Notes: generated from the sequence alone by a model not told the origin. DNA of 64,000 bases from Lepeophtheirus salmonis (GCF_016086655.4 NC_052143.2:30271886-30335885), one strand, 5' to 3'. Shown: positions 22,584 to 34,627, numbered from the stretch's first letter. Translations and numbers: made by a program.

Positions 22584-23729
22584 CTTATTCTTCAAATTTA
22601 GTATTATTTAAAAAAAAAATACTATTTTATAAGAATAAACTATCTTTCAAACTAATCATACAAAACGGCCGTTTTTATCGATACACGTTTTGGATATTTA
22701 TACCAATATAGTTACAAAATTAATTGGAATGAGAAAAATAACGGTTTCTTTTGGATAAGGAGGATAAAAGGTTGGTTTTTTTTTAATGTAAAAATAACAT
22801 TACCAATTGCGTTTCCAAGGGTCAATTATAGCTGGGATACCCCCCCCGCCTTATATTTTATCTAAATATAGATTATATGTTATTTTCATAAGTTATGATA
22901 AGATAAGCTTATGATTATGATTTGTAACCATTTTAGGGACCTCAAACTAAAAAAAAACAATATCAAAACCTTACTTAGATAAGCATATATTAATTCACGT
23001 CAATTTAGATTATTGTAAGTTTATAATTGTAGACCCCTGTAGATAATCACAAATTTTAAACTTTTCCTTTATTTCTATACAAGATTAAATCTGTCAAAAT
23101 CTATCTTATAATTTTATAAAGTAACTAAAATAAAGATTTTTACATAACTTTCAACTGTCAATCGAACTTTGTTATTATTTTTATGAAAAAATTGTCTGTG
23201 AACTTCGCCATGAACACACTCAACTTATCCAAGTCTAAGGAGCTATAATTATGATGATGCCAGGGTTGATTATGAAAACAAATCCTTCATTCCTCCTTCA
23301 AATCACGAACAATTGTCAAAATATGCATAGACGCACCAGTATTCCAAGTTACTATCTCATATCCCAATTCTGTTTCATTAAATGATTGATTTTTAGTTAT
23401 ATCTGGACAAATGTCTATTACTATTACGGGTGGAAGAGTTGTAATATTCTCTTTGTCACAATTATATACTTGAGATGATGATGCCATTTTGTAGTGATGA
23501 CAATCATATGTGAGTTAAATCAAATCTTAAATCGACTAAATTAAACATGAGATAAATGACTAATCGCCAATAGGTATTAGAAGAAAAAAACATACTCATA
23601 AAAAATCGGGCCAGCAGTTAGTACATAAATACATTTCTAATATTAAGCACGCCCTTTCTGCTATTTTTCACAATGTGGTGAAATACATAGAGTGGCATAT
23701 TTGGAGGAAAATCCAATGCGTCTCCTGAT
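22584..23729. other. Intergenic, one small unassigned open frame
   Basis: AT-rich. On the minus strand a 66-codon frame with a true ATG (23287-23487) begins MASSSQVYNCDKENIT. Its composition is more protein-like than that of neighbouring frames, but I recognise no family. It could be a first exon or chance. Nothing else is seen. Confidence 0.35.
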
Positions 23730-23960
23730 TAGGGTAATTCATTCAATCATATTCAAAACCTGATTCAACATTCGTGTGTGCACGCAAAAGACAGAATAAC
23801 CTTGAGGATTTTTTTTAAAGTCAAAATTGTAAGTCCTTTTTGACTCAGAGCGGAATCGGGGAACGAAATCGGAGCAATTCTACTGACTGTCCTTGTTTAT
23901 TTAACACGTCGTTTTCTTTCATTTATCACGCAACCTTTCCTACAAAGAAACAGGGGGGAA
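23730..23960 (+). repeat. R1 repeat, plus orientation
   Basis: Carries the R1 blocks ATTCAAAACCTGATTCAACA, TTCGTGTGTGCACGCAAAAG, ACCTTGAGGATTT, GTAAGTCCTTTTTGACTCAG and ATCGGAGCAATTCT. The second half is lost. Confidence 0.7.
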
Positions 23961-24029
23961 AGGCCTGAAATCATCTGGTAGTTAGCCAAAGAAGTTAATC
24001 ACAACAAATGTTAATTATCCCTTAACACG

Positions 24030-24150
24030 ACATTATCTCGCTAACAAAAAATACCAACCGTATTTTGTTGTCAGCTGTCGATTCGTTCATCTCGCTTTGA
24101 TACGTCATGGCTATTTCATAATTTATTATTTTTAAAATAAAAGAATTAAT
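24030..24150 (-). repeat. Short dispersed repeat matching 49495-49610
   Basis: The minus strand gives GAAATAGCCATGACGTATCA and CGAATCGACAGCTG, both found on the plus strand near 49530-49580. About 100 bases are shared at modest identity. The nature of the repeat is unknown. Confidence 0.55.
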
Positions 24151-24709
24151 AAGTTACTCCAATAAAATTTCTTATTGATCCCTCCTCGTTGAGCTTATAT
24201 GTATATTAGCCATTTAATTGTTTCTATGAATAAATTTTGGGTATCATATAGAAATACAAATTTATAGCTACGCTATTACTAAGCAATACTATGATACAGT
24301 ATCGAAGAAAATACTATGTAAATTTTAAAATTACGAAATATATACATAGGTATATGTAATTAATTTTAAAAATGGTAAAGAAATAATATAATGGTGATAG
24401 TCTGAGACGTGAGAGTACGAAAGAGGTATATAGGAGTTGGTATGATTGACTTATTTGGCTAACTACTAGATGATTTCAGGGTTTTTTTTTTTTGTTTCTT
24501 TTCGGAGTAGAGGTTTAGTGATACAATAAAGGCAACGACCTGTTCAGTACTCTCATTGTTAAATTATTCATCCACAATTTTTTTTAATGAATTACATTTA
24601 TGTATATATATATATATATTTCATAATATTAAAATCCTAGATACTGATAGTCTTTTATTAACTACTATATCATAATAGTATTGCCTAGTAATATTTAAAG
24701 GACTCAAGG
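24151..24709. other. Intergenic, no gene seen
   Basis: AT-rich sequence with a poly-T run near 24485 and a (TA)n microsatellite near 24602-24620. Confidence 0.4.
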
Positions 24710-25100
24710 CACCCTTCGTTATGATCAAAGATGTGTCGGAAGAAAAGTTGGTTGGCAATGGAGAGACAAATCACTGTGAGGATTCGGCAAGGTCGAATCG
24801 TCGAAGAGTGCGAGGAAAACTGTAAAGTTAAGTACAGTTGGAGTATTCTGAAATTGCGAAAGAACGATGACCTTCGTCCCTTCATAACCCTTCTTTCTTG
24901 TCCAAAGAGATCAAAAGAGGCTGCATTCCGTAGCAGTGTTAACATTGTCAAGCCTGACGAGACAAAATCATTTCGTCAACGAAGCTTTTTTTCATGACGA
25001 AGACGAAATAAAAGATAACTACGACGAAACAATCTCGATGTCTGACAAAGATATTATGACACTGACGAAACTCTGACAAAAACTATTGACTTAAGATTAC
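24710..25100. other. GC-richer island with open frames on both strands
   Basis: The part from 24710 to 24965 is less AT-rich than its neighbours and is open on both strands (plus from an ATG at 24731, 88 codons; minus 24685-24951, 88 codons). The plus frame is Arg/Lys/Glu-rich (RIRQGRIVEECEENCKVKYS). Downstream, to about 25100, the motif GACGAA/GACAAA recurs many times. I recognise no protein family. It may be a degraded exon or a repeat fragment. Confidence 0.3.
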
Positions 25101-27393
25101 GAAGACAAAAAATATCAATGCTATTACTGATGCTGATGGTTCGTGCAACATGCCCAAATGGTCTCATAACACAAAACTTTTCTTAAAGCGTATAAAATGT
25201 AATTAATTGTCTGTTATTTGTATGCAATATGTCAATATTGCTCGGAGTAAGCTTATAACCCCCATTTCAAATCATTGTAATTGGCAAACGAATCCCTTAT
25301 TCGACACTCTATTTACTTTTTCTGCCTGCCCACAAGTTGTGCAATATACCAGCAAGGCATGTGGTGGGCTCAAACCCAACACCAATTTACTGTTTTTTTA
25401 TATGTACTCTAGACTATAACTAACTTTTTATATATATGATCCATTTGAGTTCCTACTAGGTTTGCAAAGGCGGTCAGCATCCAGAATTAAAGGAAAATAT
25501 CAGCATTCAGGCTTAAAAACGTTTAAGAGCAATAAGTATAAATTGCAAAATAACATTTATTGAAGTTAAAAAGTAAAATATTCAAAATCTGTTAAATTTT
25601 AGTCCCTTATGAATCATTCATGAATCTGTGAGAAAAAATATGGATTTTTTTTACTGACATTATCAATTTTTGGTACCAGTGTTCCTTTTTCTTTGTATTC
25701 ACAGTCGTAATAGGCGAATATTACGTATTTAATTCATAGAAGGCCAGATCTTTTATAATATTGTTATTATGCCCAAATAAAATTTTGTTCTACTCACTAG
25801 ATAATATTTGGTAATGGGTCTGCAATCTGCGTCAGATAACTTTCATTTAAGTAAATATGCACTAAATACCTCTACCTCTTCAATATTTTTCTTCTTTCGG
25901 AAGGGGGTGGGGGGTGAATCTGAGGAAAAAGTCACGAATATAACAATAATTAATTAGAATGAAATTGTTCTATACGTATTTTTTTCAAATTAGACATTCA
26001 TGGATTCGAACTTGAAGATGGAGAGCTAGGAAAGTCAATTAATTTATATATAATGGTTTTGTATAAACTGCATGTGAATTCATAATTAACACGTGAAAAA
26101 ATTTAATGAATACTTTATACAAAGTAGTTTCAACCACTAGCACTAATATTTTTATCGTATGTATACTTTTTCGTAAAATCATTACGTCTTAAAAGATGAT
26201 GTACTCAATTTGAAATAATTAACAAATTATAAAAAACCAAACGATGTTTAATATTAACTGAATGTCAATAAATAATAACCATCAAGTTTATTAAAGAAGC
26301 TCAATCAGGGTCAGACACAAGGTAACTTTTCTGATCAAACATTTACTTAAAGCAGGCTTGTACCCGTTAACCCTTTTTCTGTTTAGTCGTTGTAAAAACT
26401 TTCCGTTTTCTGTTCATCCGTTCTTTTTTTCGTTCAATGGTTCATTTTTGAATTTTTATTCATGTTCATCTCTGATAGACCCACAGTGGTCTTAGTTTGT
26501 GTATAGTGTTAACCTCTCCAGACAGGTGGGTTCTGTTTTTATTATTATGATTTATTGTAAGAGGCATTAATAACTGACTTTGGGTTGAGGGGGGGAGGGG
26601 GGTATCTTGCCGTGTGAGAGGATAAAATTAGTCCTAAATCACTTATTTATATTTTCGGCAAAACCCCGACCATCCATTATACATATATGCGTGCAGTTGT
26701 AATATTTTTATTTTGTAACACTTGTCTACAGTTTTCTTTTTGTACATAGTTCAATTTGATATTTTGCATTGGCTATGGATGTTACATTTTTTAATTATTT
26801 TTTATATTATTAGAGGTATTTATATTTTCTCAGAATATAATAAATGTCTAAGGCAATTAATGTATTCAGCTTTGTTTAACAGTTTAATATACATATTATT
26901 GGCTAATATTTTGTATAAGGCGCCAAATTGATTCTGAATGGCCATGTTCAATTGCAGGGTTGATCACAATTCCATATATATGAAATGTAAATAGAAGAAG
27001 CAAGAGTAGGGAGAAGCGTCAAACGTCATGCATTCACTTTATTTTGACTGGCTTTGTCTGAGGCCCATATATGAGTAATTAAATCTAACTAACTCGAAGA
27101 TAAAGCTATAAAATCGACTAGAATTATCAAAGACTCGCAACTGCGAATTATAGTTTAAGAAAAATAATTTGAATTTAATATTACAATAATCAAACCTCCA
27201 AAGCTTGTTTGGCCCATTCATCAAGATGTGTATGCTACCGGGCCCTTAAAAACATGTCTCTCTCTAAGTTTATTAAATAATTATTGGTAAGTCACTTCCC
27301 AAATATATGTCAGTTTGATTCATAGTGTTTTAGAGAATCAGTAAATTAATTACCTTCAATTGGAATTCCCGATGAAAATCTATATGTAAATTA
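25101..27393. other. Intergenic, no gene seen
   Basis: About 2.3 kb of AT-rich DNA. G-rich strings occur near 25900-25915 and 26588-26602. The stretch near 26353-26460 begins CAGGCTTGTACCCGTTAACC and could be the end of a hAT-type element, but no partner end was found. Confidence 0.4.
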
Positions 27394-28261
27394 TAAAGGG
27401 TGATTCAAAACGAGCGGTTTTTTCCAGAAGGGATTTTTTGAATGGCGCGCACGAGTTGTGTCAAATTCATACGTTATTTTTACTCAATATTGTTTTACAA
27501 TTCTTCATGGAAAGATATACGCCATAACAACGTGTACAAATTGCTCAATTGCACTATGAAAATCAGCGTTCTGTGAAAGTAGTTGAAATTACCCCCAACT
27601 TATGGTCCACATAATCGACCTTCAGAATCCACACTTCGCAGAATAATCGAAAAATTTGAAGGGGCAGCAACTTGCTGGGATGTCCCGTCGTCTGGTAGAC
27701 CACGTACAGCTTGCAGCGTAGAAAATATTGCGGGCGTATCCGAGAGGGTAGTGCCAACACGTTACCGTCAACGGTGAACGTTATGGGGCCATGGTAACAA
27801 ACTTTTTGGTACCTCAAATTGAAGCACATGGTATCCACGATATTTGGTTCCAACAAGACGGTGCCATTTGCCACACAGCGCGCTACAATGAACTTTTGTG
27901 ACATCATCTTGGTGTGCAATTAATTTCACGTGTTGGCCCGGTGAATTGGCCACTAATATCGTGTGATATCGCACCTTTGGACTTTTTTCTTTGAGGCTAC
28001 GTAAAAGCAAAAGTCTATGTGGATAAACCAGCGACGATTGAAGCATTGGAAGCAAATATTGAGCAAGTTATTCATGAGATTCAGGTCACAATGCTCGAAC
28101 GCGTCAGCAATAGTTGCGGCTAACATATGAAGGGGATTATTTTCTAGAAATAATTGTAAAGGATTGTTTTTTCGGTTCTTAATAAAGTTTTGACCATAAT
28201 ATAATATTTTATGTGTTTTATTTTTACAATCCTAAAATCGCTCGTTTTGAATCACCCTTTA
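27394..28261 (+). mobile_element. Tc1/mariner-superfamily element (DD41D-like) with clean TIRs
   Basis: TA dinucleotides at 27394-27395 and 28260-28261 flank nearly perfect inverted repeats of about 24 bases, AAGGGTGATTCAAAACGAGC at both ends. The 0.87-kb interior has an internally deleted plus-strand transposase. The ends remain intact, so the copy could in principle have been moved in trans. Confidence 0.85.
27507..28147 (+). pseudogene. DD41D-like transposase, internally deleted
   Basis: From an ATG at 27507 the plus strand reads MERYTP, a stop, then QRVQIAQLHYENQRSVKVVE, the helix-turn-helix often annotated as DUF4817. After a +1 frameshift it continues RPSESTLRRIIEKFEGAATC. The first catalytic Asp region is deleted near 27740-27775. 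The remainder reads VTVNGERYGAMVTNFLVPQI, then DIWFQQDGAICHTARYNELL (second Asp), a stop, SRVGPVNWP and SCDIAPLDFFL (third Asp), and ends KVYVDKPATIEALEANIEQV. Two further stops interrupt it. The spacing of 40 residues between the last two Asp, with a one-residue gap relative to relatives I know, fits the DD41D branch. Confidence 0.8.
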
Positions 28262-28687
28262 TTGAGGATGAATGTTACAAAAAATCTTATATTTTTTTAC
28301 TATCATAAGTTTCACAATTTAAAAGATAATTCAACACCCAGACAACATGGCATAGGTAGTTACCTGAGACAAATAATTCCAGAGCATTTTTGAAGTAGTG
28401 CAATAATTAATAACCGTTTATTGGTGTTTTTGAAACCAATCAACAGTAGGATACTTGATAAACTAGGAGGAGACATGTTACAGCAGGAGGAAGCATGTAA
28501 AAACTGTCATTTATTGTATTCAAGCATTTATTTTAATTTTTATTACAGTTTGTCAGCATAAAGTAAATACTTATAACTACATAAATATATATAATAAACA
28601 AATAAAACATTTACAGAAATAGAGCATAGTTAATAATAAAATAATATAAATATTTTTTTAATATTTATTATTATTAATCACCGTAAT
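28262..28687. other. Intergenic, no gene seen
   Basis: AT-rich, ending in a run of TTATTATTATTAAT-like sequence directly before the duplicated block. Confidence 0.4.
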
Positions 28688-30183
28688 AACATTTTCCTAA
28701 GGAACTGTTTCCAAAACTTTTTGTACCCAACGCACACACAATGACAAATAACTATTAAAATAAAAAAAAATTTTCATAATTATTTCAATTAAATCATTTA
28801 TTTTGTTTATAATAAAGGATTGAAAATAATGTATGGTGGTCACAAATCATGCAGCACACTTAAAATTGCTTCAAAACTATACTGTTAAGAAAACCACTAC
28901 TCATTAGCACTTAATAATATATTATTTGCATGTGTAATGTTAATTTTATATACCTAATAACTATTATTCAAAGGTATTTTAATATTTTGCAAAATTGCCG
29001 TTGGATCTAATCAAGCACAAATGGTAACTTCTGTTTTATACCTAGTTGTCCTCAGCTTCCGTTGAGAGAGTATTTTCTAAAGGTGGTCTATTATTTAAGG
29101 ATATATGTTGGAGTTTAAAAGATAAACCTTTATTTAATAGTTAAAAAAATTGCATTAATAAATTGATGGACTTTTTAATTTTTAATATAATTTTAGATCT
29201 ATAATTTGTATTTATTCTTGAACTTTATTTCTTTTCATTTATTGGATTAAATAATGTAATTTAATTGCAGTCAAAAAGAGTTATCAAATTCAAAAACTCC
29301 TATAAGAGCGAAAAAAGAGCACCACTCATTTTAAATTAAGCAAGAGTATGGTCATAGCTTTAAAAACGGGGTGGAGCGCGAACGCACTCACAACAATTCT
29401 AACTGAGCAGGAGCTTGCTCAGGATTTTTGAATAATGGTCTACATAGGGGCCATGTAAAACAGTGGAATCCAGGGTATGTGAGCGGACTTTTGGGAGAAA
29501 TTTTTGCCGAACAGACATTTCGGTGATGGTCCATTTGGAAATTTGGTTTTTGATGAAAAATGATATATTAAATTTATTGATATATACTATTGCATATTTT
29601 AATACAATTTAAAATGATATTATGATTAATAGGTATTGTTCTTATGCATATACATATGTGATATATGTTCACTATTGAGTCGTTGTTTTTTTGGTGAAAA
29701 ATATTTTATATTCATTTGTGAACATAATATAAGCTCCGAAAAAATCGATGCGTGGCAAAATTGTCGGATACATTATCATTCTGATGCAAAATGGTTGTGG
29801 GTAATATCATCGTGAAACAACATCACTGTAAGCAGTGTAATTGTAAGTTATTTAATTGCATGACATTATCGTTTACAATTTCGTAGCAATTTTTATTATA
29901 TTTAAATGAGAAACTTATTGAAATAGGAAGAGCCCTGGAATGAAATACCACATTTAATATCCCAGCCCACAGGTTGTACAGTTGATACACTGGATTGCAA
30001 AGCAGTTTAAACTCCACCACCGCCGTGTTTTTAGCATTTATGACCCTTTTATAATATATACTATAACACACCTCGAATAACAGGTTGTGTACTGTACAGG
30101 TAAACAGCTGGGCCCAGATGTATGTCAAATTCAATCGTCTCAGATTCAATAAGCATCAAACTAAAAAATAATTATATCCTTAG
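28688..30183 (+). repeat. Duplicated block, copy 1 (partner 44810-46281)
   Basis: About 1.5 kb alignable end to end with 44810-46281. It starts at AACATTTTCCTAAGGAACTG and ends near ACTAAAAAATAATTATATCC. I estimate identity in the low nineties from the compared stretches. It contains the 3' half of a hAT element (to 29441) plus about 730 bases of flanking sequence. Copy 2 lacks about 27 bases present here near 29500-29530. Minus-strand open frames near 29823-30149 lack an ATG and differ from copy 2 mostly at replacement positions, so they are not supported as genes. Confidence 0.8.
29040..29441 (+). pseudogene. hAT transposase 3' end, relic
   Basis: From about 29050 the plus strand gives SSASVERVFSKGGLLFKDIC then SLKDKPLF, the hAT C-terminal dimerisation signature (ASVERVFS). 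Stops follow at once. The element's right terminal repeat ends near 29441 and is followed by ACATAGGGGC, the sequence that flanks the complete partner at 44248-45565. The left half is missing because the duplicated block begins inside the element. Confidence 0.6.
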
Positions 30184-30634
30184 ACACCTCACCCTAACCT
30201 CACCTCACGGCCCCCTTTGAAACCCATTGTCTTAAGCAACCTTAGGCTTCAGGCCCCCTGCTGGAACTTTGGGCACTACGCACTCTGCGTATAAGGTAGT
30301 TGCACCCCATTTTGTATCTAATATGATTTCCTTAGGCCGAATTTTCTAGGATCACCCCTTGCTTTAAGTATTTGTTATCAAACATAGCCTGTATAAAAAG
30401 GAAACGAGACCGAACCCGTAGAAATAAAAGAACCGGGACCAAAAGAACCACTGAATCTGAAGTGGGGATAACGTTTGGTTGTCATACGAGGCAAGTTTGT
30501 TTGCATTGCTTTTTCGCTTTGAAACAGAAGTTGTTGGGCGTTTGAATCTTTATTTTTTTCTTGATCGTTCAATTGAAAGTGGAGAAAATCTTAGCAACAG
30601 AGACTGACAAAATAATCTTTATTATGAAGCCTTG
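30184..30634. other. Intergenic, no gene seen
   Basis: No gene recognised. A minus-strand open frame at 30378-30572 coincides with repeated GAACC/GGAACC-like words that also occur near 48430-48500 and 56220-56330. It looks like repeat sequence and not like a gene. Confidence 0.35.
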
Positions 30635-30702
30635 GTAAATCCCTCAATAGACTTACTTTAATAGTTATTATTCAATATACAAATTTATTTTAACTTAACA
30701 AA

Positions 30703-30874
30703 GGTTGGGTGAGTTAATTCACACAAAATTACTCTAAAGTTAATTAACTTAAACTTACAAAGTTAAAAAAAATTAAACTCGAAATTAACTTTAACTCAAC
30801 TAGTTATTAAATAAATAGAATAATAATTTACTTAAATTTAACTAGTTAAAAAAATAAGTTAACTTACCCATCAC
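30703..30874. repeat. TTAA-rich inverted-repeat element, copy A
   Basis: The left end reads GGTTGGGTGAGTTAATTCAC and the right end, on the minus strand, GTGATGGGTAAGTTAACTT, so the ends are inverted. The interior is built of AGTTAA/TTAACT words, including CAACTAGTTATT and AACTAGTTAAA. Copy B is at 52152-52330. No coding capacity. It may be a small MITE. Confidence 0.55.
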
Positions 30875-30884
30875 TGAAAATAAC

Positions 30885-31386
30885 CAAAAGATTCATTCAA
30901 AAGAGCCTTTCAACGAAAGAGATGGGTTTCTTTCATTCCTATTGTAATAAGTTGCCTCTCTACCCTCACAATACTCTTTCCGCCAACTTTTTTGATAACT
31001 CCATGGCCAGTCTAGTGTCAAACACCCATCAAACATCTTGAATGGGCCCATATATACTTGAGGGGACTTCCTTTGCCTGATTTCTTTAAATCCTCCAGAT
31101 CTAGTTTGGCATCTTTGAGAGAGCCCTTCTTCCTCTTCAACGTCTCAGACTTGCTGATGGCGAAGTCGTTGGACTTAGAGAAGCCCAAAAACTTGGAATG
31201 CGCGAATGGAAATTCGTTGATTAAGTTCAAATGTCATTTTATCGACTTGTACGCAAGCATGAGAGCTCAGACTTGTTTTGTTAGGTTACTAATTGTTTAT
31301 TTTATTATATCAAAATTAATTTCAATCACTCAACCTTAATTAAGTATTGAATTAGTAAGTGTTCATATTTCAATGGAGTACCCGAG
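30885..31386 (-). pseudogene. Truncated Tc1/mariner transposase, copy A
   Basis: The minus strand holds the N-terminal part of the same family as 21153-21951. SNDFAISKSETLKRKKGSLK is followed by DAKLDLEDLKKSGK, and further on by VIKKVGGKSIVRVERQL and KETHLFR in shifted frames. The catalytic half is gone: the element breaks off near 30890, close to where the relative at 21153-21951 has its internal deletion. The surviving terminal repeat reads GTGTTCATATTTCAATGGAG near 31360-31380. Homologue in copy B: 52345-52840. Confidence 0.65.
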
Positions 31387-31664
31387 AACGGGCATTGGTA
31401 TAGACAGGAACAATTTTTTTCAGGTGCTACATCCTTTGTTTAAAAATTGTGTAAAAAATATGTGATTCTTTTTTCTTCAATTATCAGGTATGATATCCTT
31501 GAAAGCTTTCAGAAATATTATAAATTAATTTACTTGACAACCTTGAGCCAGAGATGGATTTTCAAAGTTAATCGTAACTTAAGCTTTCCCATTACTTAAG
31601 AGTTGAAGGATGGAAATTTTGTAATTATTGTGTGTCGTACAACATCAAGGTTTTCTTAAATAAT

Positions 31665-31850
31665 ATGAGGATTTTTCTTGTGGTCGTTATTTGTTTAAGA
31701 ATAGTGGATTCTTCTCTTGACTCACTTTGGGATCCTGAGGAAGTTGATTATTGTCGGTGTTTTTGTTGTATCTTTCCACTTCATTCTAAGTCTGGTCCAG
31801 TACAGTCGTCCATAACAGTCCTAAAACTTATAAAGTTTGGTCTTTCATGA
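31665..31850 (+). CDS. Small putative secreted peptide or exon, copy A (low support)
   Basis: From the first ATG (31665) the frame encodes 61 residues beginning MRIFLVVVICLRIVDSS, which looks like a cleavable signal peptide. A short Cys-rich stretch (DYCRCFCC) and a basic, hydrophobic tail follow. Copy B (53118-53303) differs by one residue (Phe4 to Cys), but the flanking noncoding DNA is about equally conserved, so conservation does not argue for coding. No family is recognised. It may be a first exon, a chance frame, or part of the repeat. Confidence 0.25.
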   Translation: MRIFLVVVICLRIVDSSLDSLWDPEEVDYCRCFCCIFPLHSKSGPVQSSITVLKLIKFGLS

Positions 31851-32129
31851 CGTCACTCAATGTATTTCTTCTTTTTCTAATCTTTTCTAATACTGATAGT
31901 CTAAAAGACCGGCCCCAAAGACTCATAAGACCAGTCCTATGAATGGAGTGGACCGAATAAATAAGGACTAACATAACACTTTTTGTGGTAGTTTGCATAA
32001 TGAAAAATAAAATCATTCTCCTTGTTTAATCTCTGTTCGTAACAAATTTAGTGATCCACCATCACCAATTTTATTTGCAGTTGTAATATCCTAGCTATTA
32101 TTATATCCCTCTGTATATAAATGTATATT

Positions 32130-32327
32130 CAGGGGCGTCCGCTGGGGTCGAGATGGAGGGAATGTAACCCCTCCTTCCCTTAAAAAAAGAGAGTTATTGC
32201 TTTAAACCAGAAGTTTTTTTCGTCAAACGAGAAAAATGGCTGTAGCCCTCTAAAAAAAAGGTCATTCGATCAAATTATGGTGTCGGAAAAAAAAACCATC
32301 TAAAATATAATCCTGCGAACGCCCCTG
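32130..32327. mobile_element. MITE with CAGGGGCGTCCGC ends, copy A
   Basis: Starts CAGGGGCGTCCGC and ends GCGAACGCCCCTG, an inverted repeat of 13 bases with one mismatch. About 200 bp, no coding sequence. The flanking octamers (TGTATATT and AACCTATC) do not match, so no target duplication is seen. Sequence after its right end (ACCTATCGGAGC onward) is a further partial copy of the unit at 54751-54880, 47698-47810 and 33262-33312. Confidence 0.6.
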
Positions 32328-33312
32328 AACCTATCGGAGCAGCTACGTACAATTTCCTTATTTATCAAGATATTATAGCACTCATCTATTGACACCACAT
32401 TACAAATATCGGAAAACAATTTTGGATTATCTGTGTGAGGAAACTTGTTTCCTCTCCTGTTGTTTTTTATATAAGCATAATAACACTTAGCCTTTGTTTC
32501 AGTTTATGTCAACCCTTCAGCTAAATGACATGTTGGAAACAGCTTAGACAAGTTCAAATCATCGATTCTAACTTTTGTAATAACTTATGTAAAGACCTAT
32601 TAGATATTTGCAAAGTACTTAGTACTTGCAAAGTACATAGGTACTTGTTGCAATTCACTATCCAATAGAAATCCCGGGAAAATGTAAGATTCTAGATGAT
32701 TGCTAATGCCAATATTATTTTAAGTCTTTATGTTTCTACAAAATATCCATCTAAATACCTGAAACAAATTGTTATTTTTATAATAATGAATGTGTATTGT
32801 CCGAATTGGTTCAAAATAAAAAGTAAAGCATCTGCTACAAACGGATCTAAATACCTATTTGAGTCAATAAAACGACTAAGAAATTCGTGTCCTCAAACCT
32901 ATAAAATTGTCAAGCCAATTACTTTTGTCATCTTGAAAAAAATTTGATGTCTATGATAATCGATTCCAGAAGCCAAATCCGCGAAATATTAGCAAGGAAA
33001 CGTAATATTTCAGACACAGTTAGAAAATTTAAATTCCAACTGTTCAATTTCATAAGGAATATTATTATGAAATGATAGAATGGGAAGAAAAATTTACAGG
33101 ACTGTCAATGGTAATACACTTGACAAACAAATATATACAAGAAATAATTCTATCAAAAGGAAAATATGAAAACTTTTCCGATATACCATGCCACACCCAG
33201 GCATGTAGAGCGTTTGATACAATTAGTTACAAAATCATCCTACATGCAGAATATATTAGACTACCTATCAGAGTGAACGTTTTTATTTTCCTTATTTATC
33301 AAAATATTATAG

Positions 33313-34249
33313 TATGAATAAGGTATCAATTTAAATTGATTAAGTTTTTAATCAAATAATAAATAAATCAAGCCTTTCTTATCAGTAGATATGACTACCT
33401 AAAGCCAAGAATTTATCAAAAAAGTGCGTGAATTTTCGATTCCGTTTGTCACTTTATACATATTGTTAAACGGCCATTAGACATAAGTTATGTAAGAAAA
33501 AAATTAACAAACAGTTTTATTTTAAAGTCCTGGCCACTATCTATCATTTGAACAAAAATAATGGTTATTTTAATGTACATTGTAAATTTTATAGATCTAC
33601 AAAATCTGATTAAAAAAAAAAAATCACACAAAAACTGTCATCTTTGTGGGAAATTGGTTATAAATTCAAATTTATTGGCAAAACAACACAAAATACAGGA
33701 TTGAAACTTAAAAAATCATAATCTAGGAGACTTTTTAAACAATTCTCAATGTTTATTTACTAGCCTTAATATTTTTTTTCGCACTTTTGGCAGTGAAAGC
33801 GGGGTTGAATCTGTAACAATGTCATATAGGGTTAACTTTGATTTTTCATAGGGGGAGAGAGAAGTGCCCTGTAAGTTTTTTATATGATACAGCTAGACTT
33901 AGAACTTTTGTTTATTATTCAAACTTTCAATAAATGAGGTTACTGAATTAAATTGATTATGTTACAACTATTTAAATTTTACATTATTGAAATGAAGTAC
34001 ATTCCTAATCAATTATTTTACAAGTATCTGGTATCTCAAACATTATTTGAAATAACTTAAGATGAACAAAATGTTTTTATTGTCCCAAACTTAGGAAAAA
34101 ATCGAAGGAAAACAAGTAAAACTGGACTTTGAAAAATAATTTATCCCTTGTTACGGATTCAAATCTTTAAAAAAGTCCCCGTTCAACAGATATTTCATAT
34201 AAATTGTATTGTATTAATTAAATTAATTGTCTTTTTTTGAATGTTAACG
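33313..34249. other. Intergenic within copy A, no gene seen
   Basis: AT-rich sequence conserved with 58500-59430 in copy B. No gene recognised. Confidence 0.4.
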
Positions 34250-34627
34250 CAACTTTTTTTAATCTTTTTTCTCGCAACACATGTTCAATATTTTTGACAT
34301 ATCTTCAATCTATGTACTAACTTTTTCTAATAGCGAGCAAATAATTAAGAATTAATATGTTAAAGAACATCGAAATCGCTCTATGATATTTATCAGATTT
34401 AGATCACGAAAGTTTAGTGTATGATATCTCAGATTTCATACATAATATAGGTATTATTAAAATCTGAGATGGATTCTAATGCATTGATGACATGCACGTC
34501 ATAGGAGGAACTATGAAAAATAGGAACATAATCGAGTATTTTGTGGACTGTTGACTGTTTATTATTCCTTTCGTTTTTTGTTTACAAGCAATAATCTATC
34601 AATTCACACGTTCATTTCACAGTGTCA
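34250..34627 (+). promoter_or_regulatory. Upstream region of the 222-aa ORF, present three times
   Basis: This stretch directly upstream of the ATG at 34628 is nearly identical at 59440-59816, and a more diverged version lies at 43490-43827 without the ORF. Shared anchors include TATCTTCAATCTAT, TTTTTCTAATAGC and TTAAAGAACAT. It may be a promoter or 5' UTR carried with the gene, or simply part of a repeat. No core promoter motif can be assigned with confidence. Confidence 0.35.

Noticed and set aside
26583..26602. G-quadruplex candidate
   Set aside because: Only two long G runs are separated by single bases. It is possible but not distinctive, and there is no gene nearby whose regulation it could explain.
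27563..28055. Minus-strand ORFs of 118 and 95 codons
   Set aside because: They are shadows of the plus-strand DD41D-like transposase relic.
34622..34627. GTG at 34622 (and 59811) as the start of the 222-aa ORF, and TTG at 41449 for the acidic ORF
   Set aside because: Non-ATG starts are unlikely in an animal nuclear gene, and a suitable ATG lies just downstream in each case.
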